This document shows, one piece after another, positions 8,726 through 17,619 of a stretch of 60,731 bases of DNA. The notes beneath the pieces were generated by a model, which was not told the DNA's origin, did not search any database, and was given only the letters and a program-made list of their open reading frames with translations. Source of the stretch: CAYXLI01 sp964464925. GTDB taxonomy: Bacteria; Acidobacteriota; Terriglobia; Bryobacterales; Bryobacteraceae. The stretch is taken from the NCBI GenBank assembly GCA_964464925.1, contig CAYXLI010000034.1, positions 1-60,731 of the forward strand. Direction: 5' to 3'. The position numbers and the translations under genes are program-made. Position 1 is the stretch's first letter; each line of letters begins with the position of its first letter.

Positions 8726-9574
8726 TTATTTTGCAGACCGGACAGGATTCTTCAAAATTCCGATCCCATCGATCTCCACCTCCAGCACGTCGCCGCCCTT
8801 CAGCTTGCGTGTGCTGCCGGGGGTGCCGGTGTAGATGACGTCTCCAGCCATCAGGGTGACGTAACGGCTGATGAAGCTGACGATAGTAGGGCAGTCGAAG
8901 AGCAAATCAGACGTATTCTGCTTCTGCACGACATCCCCGTTCAGACGCGTCTGCAACAGCAGATTGCCGTAATCCAGGCCCTGCACAATCATCGGCCCGA
9001 GGGGGCCGAAAGTGTCGGCGCCTTTCGCCCGCCACCACTGCAGGTCTTTATTCGGCCCGTTCTGCCAGTCACGTTCGGAGACATCATTCCCACAGCAGAC
9101 GCCGAAGATGGCTTGCTTTGCTTCTTCTTTCGACACTTGCGAAGCCTGCTTGCCCATAACGATGACAAGCTCGCCTTCGTAATGCGTGTTTTGTGAGTCA
9201 GCCGGGATCACAATGGGATCGCCCGGATTCTGCAGACATGTGATCGGCTTGTAGAAGATCTCCGGATTTTCGGGCGGCTTGCGGGCGCCTAGATGGCTCC
9301 TGTAATTCAATCCCACAGCCAGCACTTTAGAAGGCGTGCACGGCGCGAGCAGCTTTACTTCCTCCATCTTCAGCTTTGAGCCAGTACGCTTCCACGAGCC
9401 GAAGATGTCGCCTCGAACAGGATCAACGATGCTTCCCTCTACGACGCCGTGCGATATCATCGAGCCTTTCTGAAATCGAATAAATCGTGTGATTCCAGTC
9501 TGGGACGGCGCGCCAGCAGCAGCCGCCGCGGCAACCGAGCCGAGCAGCAAATCTCTTCGGGACGGACGGGACAT
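8726..9574 (-). CDS. exported fumarylacetoacetate hydrolase-family protein
   Basis: A 282-residue protein whose N terminus (MSRPSRRDLLLGSVAAAAAAG) is a Tat-type signal with twin arginines, which fixes the start at ATG 9574 rather than the longer open frame. The mature part has the FAH fold signature: VGLNYRSHL, then PEIFYKP, then HYEGELVIVMGK with the metal-binding glutamates, and GDVIYTGTPGSTRKLKGGD near the end. Family members act on acylpyruvates or 2-hydroxyhepta-dienedioates; export to the periplasm is unusual for them but recurrent in acidobacteria (from general knowledge). Substrate not predictable. Confidence 0.85.
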   Translation of the reverse strand: MSRPSRRDLLLGSVAAAAAAGAPSQTGITRFIRFQKGSMISHGVVEGSIVDPVRGDIFGSWKRTGSKLKMEEVKLLAPCTPSKVLAVGLNYRSHLGARKPPENPEIFYKPITCLQNPGDPIVIPADSQNTHYEGELVIVMGKQASQVSKEEAKQAIFGVCCGNDVSERDWQNGPNKDLQWWRAKGADTFGPLGPMIVQGLDYGNLLLQTRLNGDVVQKQNTSDLLFDCPTIVSFISRYVTLMAGDVIYTGTPGSTRKLKGGDVLEVEIDGIGILKNPVRSAK

Positions 9575-9646
9575 GAACGTGAGTATACAGAAGACCTTCG
9601 ACGCGCGGCGGTACCATAGAGGCGATTCCACGTCTGGAAAAGATTG

Positions 9647-12600
9647 ATGAAACAAGCGCTCTCCGTGTGCCTCTCCGCTGCCCTATGTCTTACACTCGCG
9701 TTCGCACAGAAGCCCGAGGACAAGAGGGAAGAGAAACCCAAGTGGGACGTCAATAATCCTCCAGGGCCCCGGACGGCCATCCCCATAGATACCAGGAGCG
9801 GCACCTGGCTGAATCTCGACGTCAGCCCTGAGGGCGACGAGATTGTCTTCGATCTCCTCGGTGATCTCTATTCGCTTCCTATCGCGGGTGGTGAAGCGAA
9901 GGCGTTGACCACGGGCATTGCTTGGGACATGCAGCCTCGCTACAGTCCGGACGGCAAGCGCATTGCCTTCACCAGCGATCGCGGCGGCGGAGACAACATC
10001 TGGGTGGTGAACCGCAATGGCTCGGATCCTAAGCAGGTTTCTAAGGAAGATTTCCGTCTGTTGAACAGTCCGGCCTGGTCCCCCGACGGCCAGTACATTG
10101 CCGCTCGAAAACACTTTACCGCGCGCCGTTCGCTCGGCAGCGGTGAGATCTGGCTCTATCATGTGTCCGGCGGGTCCGGCCTTCAGATGACCAAGAAACC
10201 GAACGATCAGAAGGACGTCGGTGAACCTGCGTTTTCTCCCGACGGCCGTTACGTGTACTTCAGCCAGGACACAACGCCAGGACCCGTCTTCGAATACAAC
10301 AAGGATCCGAATGAGGGGATCTACACCATTCGCCGCCTGGACCGTCAGACCGGGGATATCGAGAATTACATCGGAGGCCCAGGCGGTGCCGTTCGTCCCA
10401 CACCTTCGCACGACGGCAAACGGATCGCATTCGTGAGGCGCGTGCGCACGCGGAGCGTTCTGTTCGTCCGTGATCTCGCATCCGGCGCTGAAACGCCACT
10501 CTATGATGGCCTTGATCGCGATATGCAGGAAACGTGGGCCATCCACGGGGTATACGCAAATTTTGCGTGGACGCCTGACGACCGGTCTCTGATTGTCTGG
10601 GCGCAAGGGAAGCTGTGGCGAGTGGACGTTGCATCCAAGGACGTTCGCGAAATTCCGTTTCATGTCAGAGGATCGAGGGAGGCCACGGAGGCTGTGCGTT
10701 TTCCGATTGCCGTTGCTCCCGATGAGTTCGAAGTGAAGGCGCTTCGCGATGTGGCCGTTTCGCCGACGGGTGACCAGGTCGTGTACGTGGCGCTTGGACA
10801 TCTTTACACTCGTTCTCTTCCCGACGGCTCGCCAAAACGACTCACTGGGCAGACGGAGCACTGGGAGGCTGCCCCCTCCTTTTCTCGCGATGGCAAGTCG
10901 ATCGTCTACACGACGTGGAATGACGAGCAGTTCGGTTCCGTCCGGATCATTCCGGCTTCCGGCGGGGAATCGCGAGTGCTCACGCCGGACCCTGGTCATT
11001 ACATGGAACCCCGCTTCACGCCGGACGGCAAACGCGTCGTCTATCGCAAAGCAACAGGCGGTGGGCTGGTTTCGAAGCTCTGGTCGCAGGATCCCGGAAT
11101 ATATGTGCTGCCTGTTTCCGGTGGCGCGCCGCGCCGTATCGCGAAAACCGGATCCAGGCCGCAGTTTGGGGCTCAGAATGAGCGTGTGTATCTATTGGAC
11201 CGCGAAGGTGAGAAGGCAGCGCTGAAGGCCGTCAACCTGGACGGGAGCGACCCGAAAACGATTCTGACCAGCGATGACGCCACGGAGATCGTAATTTCGC
11301 CAGACGAGCAATGGATTGTCTTTAAGGAGCTATGGAATGCGTACGTGATGGCATTTCCGCCCACCGGTCAGGCGATCCAGATCGGTCCAAAGGCAACGAG
11401 CATTCCTTTGCGGCGGATTACTCGTGATGCGGGCGAGAATCTGCAATGGGCAAACGGCAAGGTGTATTGGTCCCTGGGGCCGGAGCTATTCGAACGGGAA
11501 CTGAAGGACACATTTCCGTTCCTGCCGGGCGCTCTGGAGAAACCTGCCGACGCACCCGGACAGGGCCGGAACATCAGCTTTACACAGGTTGCAGACAAGC
11601 CGCGCGGGGCAATCGCACTCACCAATGCACGCATCATCACGATGCGCGGCGAAGAAGTGGTTGAAAACGGAAATATCGTAATCGACGGCAACCGGATTAC
11701 CGCGGTCGGACCCGCCGTCAAAATTCCGGCGAATGCAAAAGTGATCGATATGGCAGGCAAGACGATCATGCCGGGCATCATTGACGTACATGCCCATGGG
11801 CCCCAAGCGGCCAATGGCTGGGTGCCACAGCAGAGCTGGGTGAACTACGCGGCGCTGTCTTTTGGCGTGACCACGATACACGATCCTTCGAACGAGACGA
11901 ACTCCATCTTTAGCGCCAGTGAACTCGCAAGGGCGGGCATGACCGTTGCGCCGCGGACCTTCTCCACAGGCACAATTCTCTATGGTGCGGGCGGGGAGTT
12001 CCGGGCCGAGATCAATTCACTCGAAGACGCCAAGTCGCATTTACGCCGGCTGAAGGCAGTCGGAGCGTTTAGCGTCAAGAGCTATAACCAGCCGCGGCGT
12101 GAGCAGCGTCAGCAAGTGATCGCGGCTGCGCGCGAACTCGGCATGATGGTGGTACCCGAAGGCGGCTCCCTCTATGAGCACAATATGACGATGGTTGCCG
12201 ACGGACACACCGGAATCGAGCATGCCGTGCCCGTCGCGCACCTCTATGACGACGTGCTGCAGTTCTGGCCGAAAACGAAGGTGGGTTACACGCCCACACT
12301 GATCGTAGGCTACGGAGGCCTTTTCGGCGAGAACTATTGGTACCAGCATTCCAACGTGTGGGAGAACGAGAAGGTGCTTCGGTTCGTCCCACGAGAAATT
12401 GTGGATCCGCGATCGCGCCGCCGGACGATGGCGCCGGAGGACGATTTCAACCACATCGAGATTGCGAAGAGTGCCAAACGCTTGAACGACGCGGGTGTGA
12501 GCGTCCAATTGGGTGCGCACGGCCAGTTACAGGGCCTGGGGCCGCATTGGGAGATCTGGATGTTTACGCAAGGTGGGATGACACCGATGCAGGCACTACG

Positions 12601-12838
12601 ATGTGCCACGCTGAATGGCGCGCGCTACCTTGGGCTCGATAAGGACATCGGCTCGCTCGAGCCCGGGAAACTGGCGGATCTGGTCGTGCTGGAGCGCAAC
12701 CCGCTGGCCGACATCCACAACACGGAGTCGGTTCGCTACACGATGGTGAATGGCCGCCTATATGAAGCGGACACAATGAACGAAACGGGCCTCCGCGCGA
12801 AACATCGCGGCAAGTTCTTCTTCGAAACAGTGCGTTAG
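9647..12838 (+). CDS. TolB-like beta-propeller/amidohydrolase fusion
   Basis: A 1063-residue exported protein with a Sec signal (cleavage near LAFA-QK). Residues about 40-640 contain many WD40-like TolB repeats (SPDGKRIAF, SPDGQYIAA, TPDGKRVVY). From about 660 a D-aminoacylase/imidazolonepropionase-type amidohydrolase follows, with GKTIMPGIIDVHAHG (metal-binding HxH) and the C-terminal GSLEPGKLADLVVL. The start is ATG 9647, preceded by GGAAAAG, not the TTG at 9644. The fusion suggests a periplasmic peptidase or dipeptidase-like enzyme with a substrate-gating propeller (inference). It overlaps the cyclophilin gene by 4 nt, tail to tail. Confidence 0.88.
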   Translation: MKQALSVCLSAALCLTLAFAQKPEDKREEKPKWDVNNPPGPRTAIPIDTRSGTWLNLDVSPEGDEIVFDLLGDLYSLPIAGGEAKALTTGIAWDMQPRYSPDGKRIAFTSDRGGGDNIWVVNRNGSDPKQVSKEDFRLLNSPAWSPDGQYIAARKHFTARRSLGSGEIWLYHVSGGSGLQMTKKPNDQKDVGEPAFSPDGRYVYFSQDTTPGPVFEYNKDPNEGIYTIRRLDRQTGDIENYIGGPGGAVRPTPSHDGKRIAFVRRVRTRSVLFVRDLASGAETPLYDGLDRDMQETWAIHGVYANFAWTPDDRSLIVWAQGKLWRVDVASKDVREIPFHVRGSREATEAVRFPIAVAPDEFEVKALRDVAVSPTGDQVVYVALGHLYTRSLPDGSPKRLTGQTEHWEAAPSFSRDGKSIVYTTWNDEQFGSVRIIPASGGESRVLTPDPGHYMEPRFTPDGKRVVYRKATGGGLVSKLWSQDPGIYVLPVSGGAPRRIAKTGSRPQFGAQNERVYLLDREGEKAALKAVNLDGSDPKTILTSDDATEIVISPDEQWIVFKELWNAYVMAFPPTGQAIQIGPKATSIPLRRITRDAGENLQWANGKVYWSLGPELFERELKDTFPFLPGALEKPADAPGQGRNISFTQVADKPRGAIALTNARIITMRGEEVVENGNIVIDGNRITAVGPAVKIPANAKVIDMAGKTIMPGIIDVHAHGPQAANGWVPQQSWVNYAALSFGVTTIHDPSNETNSIFSASELARAGMTVAPRTFSTGTILYGAGGEFRAEINSLEDAKSHLRRLKAVGAFSVKSYNQPRREQRQQVIAAARELGMMVVPEGGSLYEHNMTMVADGHTGIEHAVPVAHLYDDVLQFWPKTKVGYTPTLIVGYGGLFGENYWYQHSNVWENEKVLRFVPREIVDPRSRRRTMAPEDDFNHIEIAKSAKRLNDAGVSVQLGAHGQLQGLGPHWEIWMFTQGGMTPMQALRCATLNGARYLGLDKDIGSLEPGKLADLVVLERNPLADIHNTESVRYTMVNGRLYEADTMNETGLRAKHRGKFFFETVR

Positions 12839-13926
12839 AGTGGATCGATGGTCGCCTCGACAATCTCGAGCCGCCGCTTCGGCGTGTCATCCTGGCCGAC
12901 CTCTTCCTTTTCAAAAGCGTCCAGGACTTCCAGTCCCTCGACCACGCGCCCGAACGCTGTGTATTGACCATCCAGGTGCGGTGCTGCGCCGAGCATCAGG
13001 AAGAACGACGTAGTAGCCGAATCCGGATCGTCGGCTCGTGCCATCGACACAATGCCGCGCGTGTGCTTCACGTCACTGCGGAATTCGCCCTTTAGCGGCC
13101 GCACCCAGCGTTCCGCCGGATGAGCGGCGTTGCCGGCACGCGTGTTGCTCATCCCTCCCTGGGCAACGAATCCCTTCACAATGCGGTGAAACGCAGTGCC
13201 GTTGTACCAGCCTGTCTGCGTCAGCTTCAGGAAGTTGCGCACGTGATTCGGAGCCCAATCCGGCTCCATCTTAATCTTGAGCGTACCGAGCGTAGTCTTC
13301 ATCGTCACTGTCCGGCGCAGTTGCTCCACGGATTCATTGAGGAACGGCTCCACTTTCTTCTTATCGAGCGTGATCTTCCTGATGCGGACCGGCTTCTCCG
13401 TGAACCCGTCCTTCGCAACCGGCACTTGAGAGATCTTCTCGACCACATCCATGCCTTCGGTCACCCGGCCGAAGCTGGAGAATTGCCCGTCTAGAGGAGG
13501 CTGCGCCGAGACACAGACGAAGAACTGGCTGCCGTCGCTGTCGGGCTTGTTCGGAATGCGGACAGTGGAAACAACTCCGCGCTCATGCTTAATTCCGCCG
13601 TATTCGCCCGCAAGCAGGTTCAGCCCACCGGTGCCCCACAGATTGCGAGGCGTCTTGGCGTTCTTCAAGCCCGGATCTCCACCCTGGATGATCCCGTTCG
13701 GCACCACCCGGAAGAACGCGCTGCCGTCGTAATAGCCCTGTTTGACGAGCTTCAGGAAATTGTCGACGTGCTTCGGCGCCTTGTCCGGCGTGAACTCAAT
13801 ACGAAACGAACCCATTTCCGTCTCGACAACGGCCTCCACTTCGCCGGCCGGAAGAGAAGTTGGAGCTTGGGGAAACAGGAGGGCTGAGCTGGCCCATCCG
13901 AGGACTAGCAGACTGGCGGCACGCAT
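12835..13926 (-). CDS. tandem cyclophilin peptidyl-prolyl isomerase
   Basis: A 363-residue exported protein with an N-terminal signal (about 1-20) and two consecutive cyclophilin domains. Domain 1, about 32-175, has GYYDGSAFFRVVPNGIIQGGD and DGSQFFVC; domain 2, about 190-355, has GWYNGTAFHRIVKGFVAQGG and TTSFFLML. Both keep the Phe-Phe/His-Arg region and Gln-Gly of the active site, so both may be active. It would help proline isomerisation during folding of exported proteins. Tandem duplication within one chain is unusual compared with the single-domain PpiA/PpiB. Confidence 0.92.
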   Translation of the reverse strand: MRAASLLVLGWASSALLFPQAPTSLPAGEVEAVVETEMGSFRIEFTPDKAPKHVDNFLKLVKQGYYDGSAFFRVVPNGIIQGGDPGLKNAKTPRNLWGTGGLNLLAGEYGGIKHERGVVSTVRIPNKPDSDGSQFFVCVSAQPPLDGQFSSFGRVTEGMDVVEKISQVPVAKDGFTEKPVRIRKITLDKKKVEPFLNESVEQLRRTVTMKTTLGTLKIKMEPDWAPNHVRNFLKLTQTGWYNGTAFHRIVKGFVAQGGMSNTRAGNAAHPAERWVRPLKGEFRSDVKHTRGIVSMARADDPDSATTSFFLMLGAAPHLDGQYTAFGRVVEGLEVLDAFEKEEVGQDDTPKRRLEIVEATIDPL

Positions 13927-13937
13927 CGCTCCATATC

Positions 13938-14993
13938 CTATCGGAACGCTTTGCCGGTCTGCCGGAGCAGACTGCCAAAGCCGCTCAGCCAGCTTTCAAA
14001 GTGTGCGTCGGACTGCGGCAATGTATCTACCAGCCGCGGTATCAGCAGGGGTTCACTTTGCCGGGAAACCAACCCGGGATCGCACGTAGTGGCCGAGATC
14101 ACGCCCTCATCCTTCAACCAGGGCAGAAACTCCGGGCGGTGCCGTCCGGATGGGTAACAGAAGTGTACGGGATTCCGACCTGTCATCGATTGAATGGTCT
14201 CGCGGTTCTCGCGGATCTCCCGGCGGAAGAGGTCTTCATCAAGCGGAGTGCGGTGCCGGTGCGTGTGCAATTCGAACTCGATCTCATTGCGGCTTGCGTC
14301 GGCCACCTGCTCCCCCGTCATAATGTGGAACATTTGTTTCGCGATGATGGGTTGCAGGTCCACACCTAAGTCGTTCGCCAGTCGCGCAACATATTCCTGC
14401 TTGGACTCGCTCGACATTGCGGTGTCCTCGAACACTTTGATGACTGCGAGAGAAGCTGCGTAGCGCCCCTCATGATCAGACAAATCAAACGACTGATCGG
14501 GTCCGCCATACGCCTTCAGGTTCAACGGCGCGCCGCTCTTCCAAAAGACGTACAGCAGAATAGAGATCGGCACCGGCCGTCGATGGATGGAATAGTAGGT
14601 GGTCAGATAGACCGTGGCTGGAAAGTTGTATTTCCGCAGCAGCGGGTACGCCACTTGATAGAAATCTACACAGCCGTCGTCAATGGTGATGCAGACGGCG
14701 CGTTCAGGAAGTGTGCCGCGATAAACACGGTCGACCGCTTCGCTCAGCGGAAGCACTTGGAACCCGCCATCGCGGATCGCGCAAAGGCGCCGCTCGAAAT
14801 GCGCCCCGTCGAAGAACATCATCGGATTGAAGAGATGCTCGTCTGCGATTGCGAACCCGTGATAACAAAGAATGAGGAGACGTTCGCTGCGCCAGCGGCT
14901 ATCTCTGACGAGCCGGTATCCCCCGAGTGCCTGTACCGAGCGTAGTGCAAAGGGCTTGACCTTACGTAGAGCCTGCGGCAACCCCCTTCGCAT
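13938..14993 (-). CDS. polysaccharide deacetylase-family protein
   Basis: A 351-residue CE4-type protein. Motif 1 reads TIDDGCVDFY (canonical TFDDG), motif 2 HTHRH supplies the two metal-binding histidines, and CYPSGRHRPEF is the later Arg/Pro motif. There is no clear signal peptide, so it probably acts in the cytoplasm on sugar precursors or lipid-linked glycans. It lies 17 bp after a second deacetylase-like gene and close to a divergent glycosyltransferase, together suggesting a small surface-glycan locus (inference). Confidence 0.85.
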   Translation of the reverse strand: MRRGLPQALRKVKPFALRSVQALGGYRLVRDSRWRSERLLILCYHGFAIADEHLFNPMMFFDGAHFERRLCAIRDGGFQVLPLSEAVDRVYRGTLPERAVCITIDDGCVDFYQVAYPLLRKYNFPATVYLTTYYSIHRRPVPISILLYVFWKSGAPLNLKAYGGPDQSFDLSDHEGRYAASLAVIKVFEDTAMSSESKQEYVARLANDLGVDLQPIIAKQMFHIMTGEQVADASRNEIEFELHTHRHRTPLDEDLFRREIRENRETIQSMTGRNPVHFCYPSGRHRPEFLPWLKDEGVISATTCDPGLVSRQSEPLLIPRLVDTLPQSDAHFESWLSGFGSLLRQTGKAFR

Positions 14994-15010
14994 CCAGCCT
15001 TTAGTTTAGC

Positions 15011-15946
15011 TCATGATGTCCCGTGAAACAGCTTGCTCCACAGCCATCGCCGCTCCATGGCCGCTAGGTTCGCAGGTTCGATTTGCCGGCCCCCGCCGTT
15101 CTGCTCCAGATGCCGGAGCAGCGTCGACACAGGAACAAACCAGCCTTTTTTCCTGCTCAGCCGGGTCATCAGTTCGCGGAAGCGAGCATCGAGTGATCCG
15201 GTCTTGAAATAGCCGTGACCGAAGTGAGTGTACAGAATCGCTGCGCCGCCTTCCCGTTCTAACTGGTCCTGCGCCTCTTCGCCGATGCGCTCCAGGAACG
15301 CTTCGCAGTTGTTCCCGTCGGCGGAGGCATACCAGTAGTTCACATACGGCTTGCTTGGATCCTGGTACGGCATCCAGGGACATTCCTTCAGCGTATTCAG
15401 TTCACGGAACACGAAGTTGCGGCAATAACGGATCCGATCCTTACACAAATCTCCCCAAAAATTCGGGTGTCCGGGCCGTTCCCCAAAATGTTTGTTACGG
15501 GTTCGGCCGAGCGTCAATATCTGGTAGAGCATGCGATTAGCGCCGCTGAGCCGCTCAGGTCCCCAGTAGATCGCATCGCCGTTGTAGTGGTTCGCCATCG
15601 TGACCGGGTCGGATCCGAAGTATCCGCGAAAGAGATCGAGCGCCTGCCGGATCTCGTCTTTGGTCAGCGTGCCTGGGGCGCCGTTGTGGAAACCGACCTC
15701 AAAGCCGCGCCTCTGCAGTTCCTGAATCCATTCCCGGTACGCCGGATTTGCGCACGTCTCGCCGGCCGAGTTACGCCTCGCATCGCCGGGATCCATCGCC
15801 CAGACGCCGACGGTGGTTCGTATATCGAGATCGCTTAGGAAACTGTAAATGCCCTTGCACTGATCCAGCGTCTGCGCGTCCGGATCATCGAAAATTGTGA
15901 ACGCAAATTTCTTGCCATCGGGCCAGACTACCTGGGGTTGATTCAT
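15011..15946 (-). CDS. polysaccharide deacetylase-like (NodB-fold) protein
   Basis: A 311-residue protein starting with a NodB-like strand, FTIFDDPDAQ, where FDDPD replaces the usual FDDG; EVGFHNGAPG resembles motif 2 but with a single histidine. The rest (FVFRELNTLKE, YWYASADGNN, YTHFGHGYF) is not typical of CE4 enzymes. It is best called a divergent deacetylase-like protein of unknown activity. It is cotranscribed with the downstream CE4 gene and divergent from the GT4 gene. Confidence 0.7.
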   Translation of the reverse strand: MNQPQVVWPDGKKFAFTIFDDPDAQTLDQCKGIYSFLSDLDIRTTVGVWAMDPGDARRNSAGETCANPAYREWIQELQRRGFEVGFHNGAPGTLTKDEIRQALDLFRGYFGSDPVTMANHYNGDAIYWGPERLSGANRMLYQILTLGRTRNKHFGERPGHPNFWGDLCKDRIRYCRNFVFRELNTLKECPWMPYQDPSKPYVNYWYASADGNNCEAFLERIGEEAQDQLEREGGAAILYTHFGHGYFKTGSLDARFRELMTRLSRKKGWFVPVSTLLRHLEQNGGGRQIEPANLAAMERRWLWSKLFHGTS

Positions 15947-16030
15947 GCGGGGTCAGGCGTGTGCTGCACCAAGGATACCATCGCGCTGCGGGACCGCTCC
16001 CGGCGAAGCCGGCATGGGATAATCGAATGT

Positions 16031-17191
16031 TTGAGTCCCCCGCCGAAGCCTCCTTGTATTCTCTTTCTCCTGGATTGGCGCCCTCTTTGGTGGAGCACCC
16101 GGGAGGAATTCTTCACGCGGCTCTCCAACAAACTGCGAGCGCAAGGCATCGTTCCCGTTCTCACCATCTCCGAAGAACCTGAGCCGCGAGTGCGAACGCG
16201 AATGGAAGCCGCGGGGGCCGAATTGTCGATCATGCCCTATCACGGGCACTATCGCCGGTTTTACGATTACGTCGGCTCCATCAAGGCGAAATACAACGTG
16301 CTCCTGGCCGGGGTCCGGTTCTTCAATTACTACTCTTTCGTTCCCTGGATCTGCCGCTTGCAGGGTATTCGAAATATCGTTCTCACCGAGGCGAACTCGG
16401 GGCAGTGGTTGGCTTCGGAGTGGAGGAAGAGTCTGTTCCGGCTTCGCACCCGGGCGGTTTGCGCCCCGTTGACTCGCGCAATTGCGATCTCCCGCTTCGT
16501 GACGGGCCGCCTTGTGGACTTGGGTATTCCCGAATCGAAGATTCGCGTGGTCTACAACGGAATCGACGTGGACACCTTTGTACCAAACCCGGACGGACGC
16601 GCGAAGCTGATCCAGGAATTCGGCGGGGGTCCCGAGACGATCTTCGTTTCCTATATTTCAGCCATGTTCGCGTGGAAGCAACCCGATGTTGCGCTGAATG
16701 CGGCGCGCCTGCTGCTACAGCGCGGCCGCTCGGTGAAATTCCTCATTGCCGGGGATGGACCGCTGCTCAATGACGTCAAACGCCAGACGCAAGATATGGG
16801 ACTGACCGCGAATGTGCATTGCCTCGGCCGCTACCCGGATCCGCAAATCCTGCTCCAGGGTTCTGATATCTTTCTGCACTGTGCGGTCGGAGAAGCGTTC
16901 GGAAACGTGCTCGCCGAAGCCATGGCCTGCGGACTTCCGATTGTCGTGGCCCGGAGCGGTGCTGCTCCGGAAATCGCGCGCCATGGGCAGAACGGCCTGA
17001 TTGTCGATACGGAAGGTGATCAGGCGGCTGGATTTGCCGACGCAATCGACACCCTGATTCTGGATCCTGACTTGCGCCGCCGCCTGGGTGAGGGAGCCCT
17101 CGTCGATGTGCACGCCCGCTTTTCTGTGGAACGTGCCGTCGCCGGTACTCTCGTCGTATACGGCGAGGTGCTCGGACGCTCACTCACATAA
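16031..17191 (+). CDS. GT4-family glycosyltransferase
   Basis: A GT-B fold glycosyltransferase of about 386 residues. The C-terminal half has the nucleotide-sugar site typical of family 4: IAGDGPLLNDVKRQ, VHCLGRY, and the EAFGNVLAEAMACGLP segment with its E-x7-E pair, then GAAPEI. The frame is open from TTG 15938, but that overlaps the divergent deacetylase start; TTG 16031 starts directly before the first Rossmann strand (CILFLLDW) and is preferred, though the ribosome site is weak. It likely adds a sugar to a surface polysaccharide or glycolipid. Confidence 0.8.
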   Translation: MSPPPKPPCILFLLDWRPLWWSTREEFFTRLSNKLRAQGIVPVLTISEEPEPRVRTRMEAAGAELSIMPYHGHYRRFYDYVGSIKAKYNVLLAGVRFFNYYSFVPWICRLQGIRNIVLTEANSGQWLASEWRKSLFRLRTRAVCAPLTRAIAISRFVTGRLVDLGIPESKIRVVYNGIDVDTFVPNPDGRAKLIQEFGGGPETIFVSYISAMFAWKQPDVALNAARLLLQRGRSVKFLIAGDGPLLNDVKRQTQDMGLTANVHCLGRYPDPQILLQGSDIFLHCAVGEAFGNVLAEAMACGLPIVVARSGAAPEIARHGQNGLIVDTEGDQAAGFADAIDTLILDPDLRRRLGEGALVDVHARFSVERAVAGTLVVYGEVLGRSLT

Positions 17192-17218
17192 ATTCTGAAA
17201 GTGGCGGCTCAAAATGCG

Positions 17219-17256
17219 TCAACCCGCGTACTCCGGCGTACGGAGCCGCGGGTTGA
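17219..17256. terminator. strong inverted repeat downstream of the GT4 gene
   Basis: Outer arms TCAACCCGCG (17219-17228) and CGCGGGTTGA (17247-17256) enclose a nested inverted repeat CTCCG/CGGAG around GCGTA. It lies between the converging GT4 and CsbD genes. There is no T-run, so it could be a bidirectional stop, an RNA-stabilising hairpin or a dispersed repeat. Confidence 0.5.
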
Positions 17257-17289
17257 TCGAAAGCAGGCGCTCAAAGAGCTTTCCCGGCT

Positions 17290-17514
17290 TTAGCGATGGG
17301 GTGTGTGCTCGGTTGCATGCAGATCGCGAGACCAGGCGTCAGCTTCGCGCGCAGCATCCTCCTTGCTGTAACCGTATCTCTCCTGAAGTCTCCCGATCAA
17401 CTCATCTTTCTTGCCCGAAAGCATCTCCCAGTCATTGTCGGTGAGTTTGGCCCATTTCTGCTTGGCCTGCCCTTTGATCTGCTTCCAGTTCCCTTCTATC
17501 TGATCCCAGTTCAT
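17290..17514 (-). CDS. CsbD family stress-response protein
   Basis: A 74-residue hydrophilic protein with the CsbD signature MNWDQIEGNWKQIKGQAKQ followed by KWAKLTDND and GKKDELIGRLQERYGYSKEDA. The longer open frame adds 18 codons upstream without similarity; ATG 17514 starts exactly where the family does. CsbD proteins are induced by general stress in many bacteria, but their molecular role is unknown. Confidence 0.9.
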   Translation of the reverse strand: MNWDQIEGNWKQIKGQAKQKWAKLTDNDWEMLSGKKDELIGRLQERYGYSKEDAAREADAWSRDLHATEHTPHR

Positions 17515-17619
17515 GTCATTCCTCCGCATATGAGACGCTATGCGTCCGTGGAATTGTACGCTCTTCACCTACCGTAACCGAATCATCCGGCTACGCCTCC
17601 ACATGCAAAACAGGGATTC

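Noticed and set aside
9683..10999. 438-codon minus-strand frame over the amidohydrolase fusion
   Set aside because: Shadow of the TolB-propeller region; no signal, no domain, no ribosome site.
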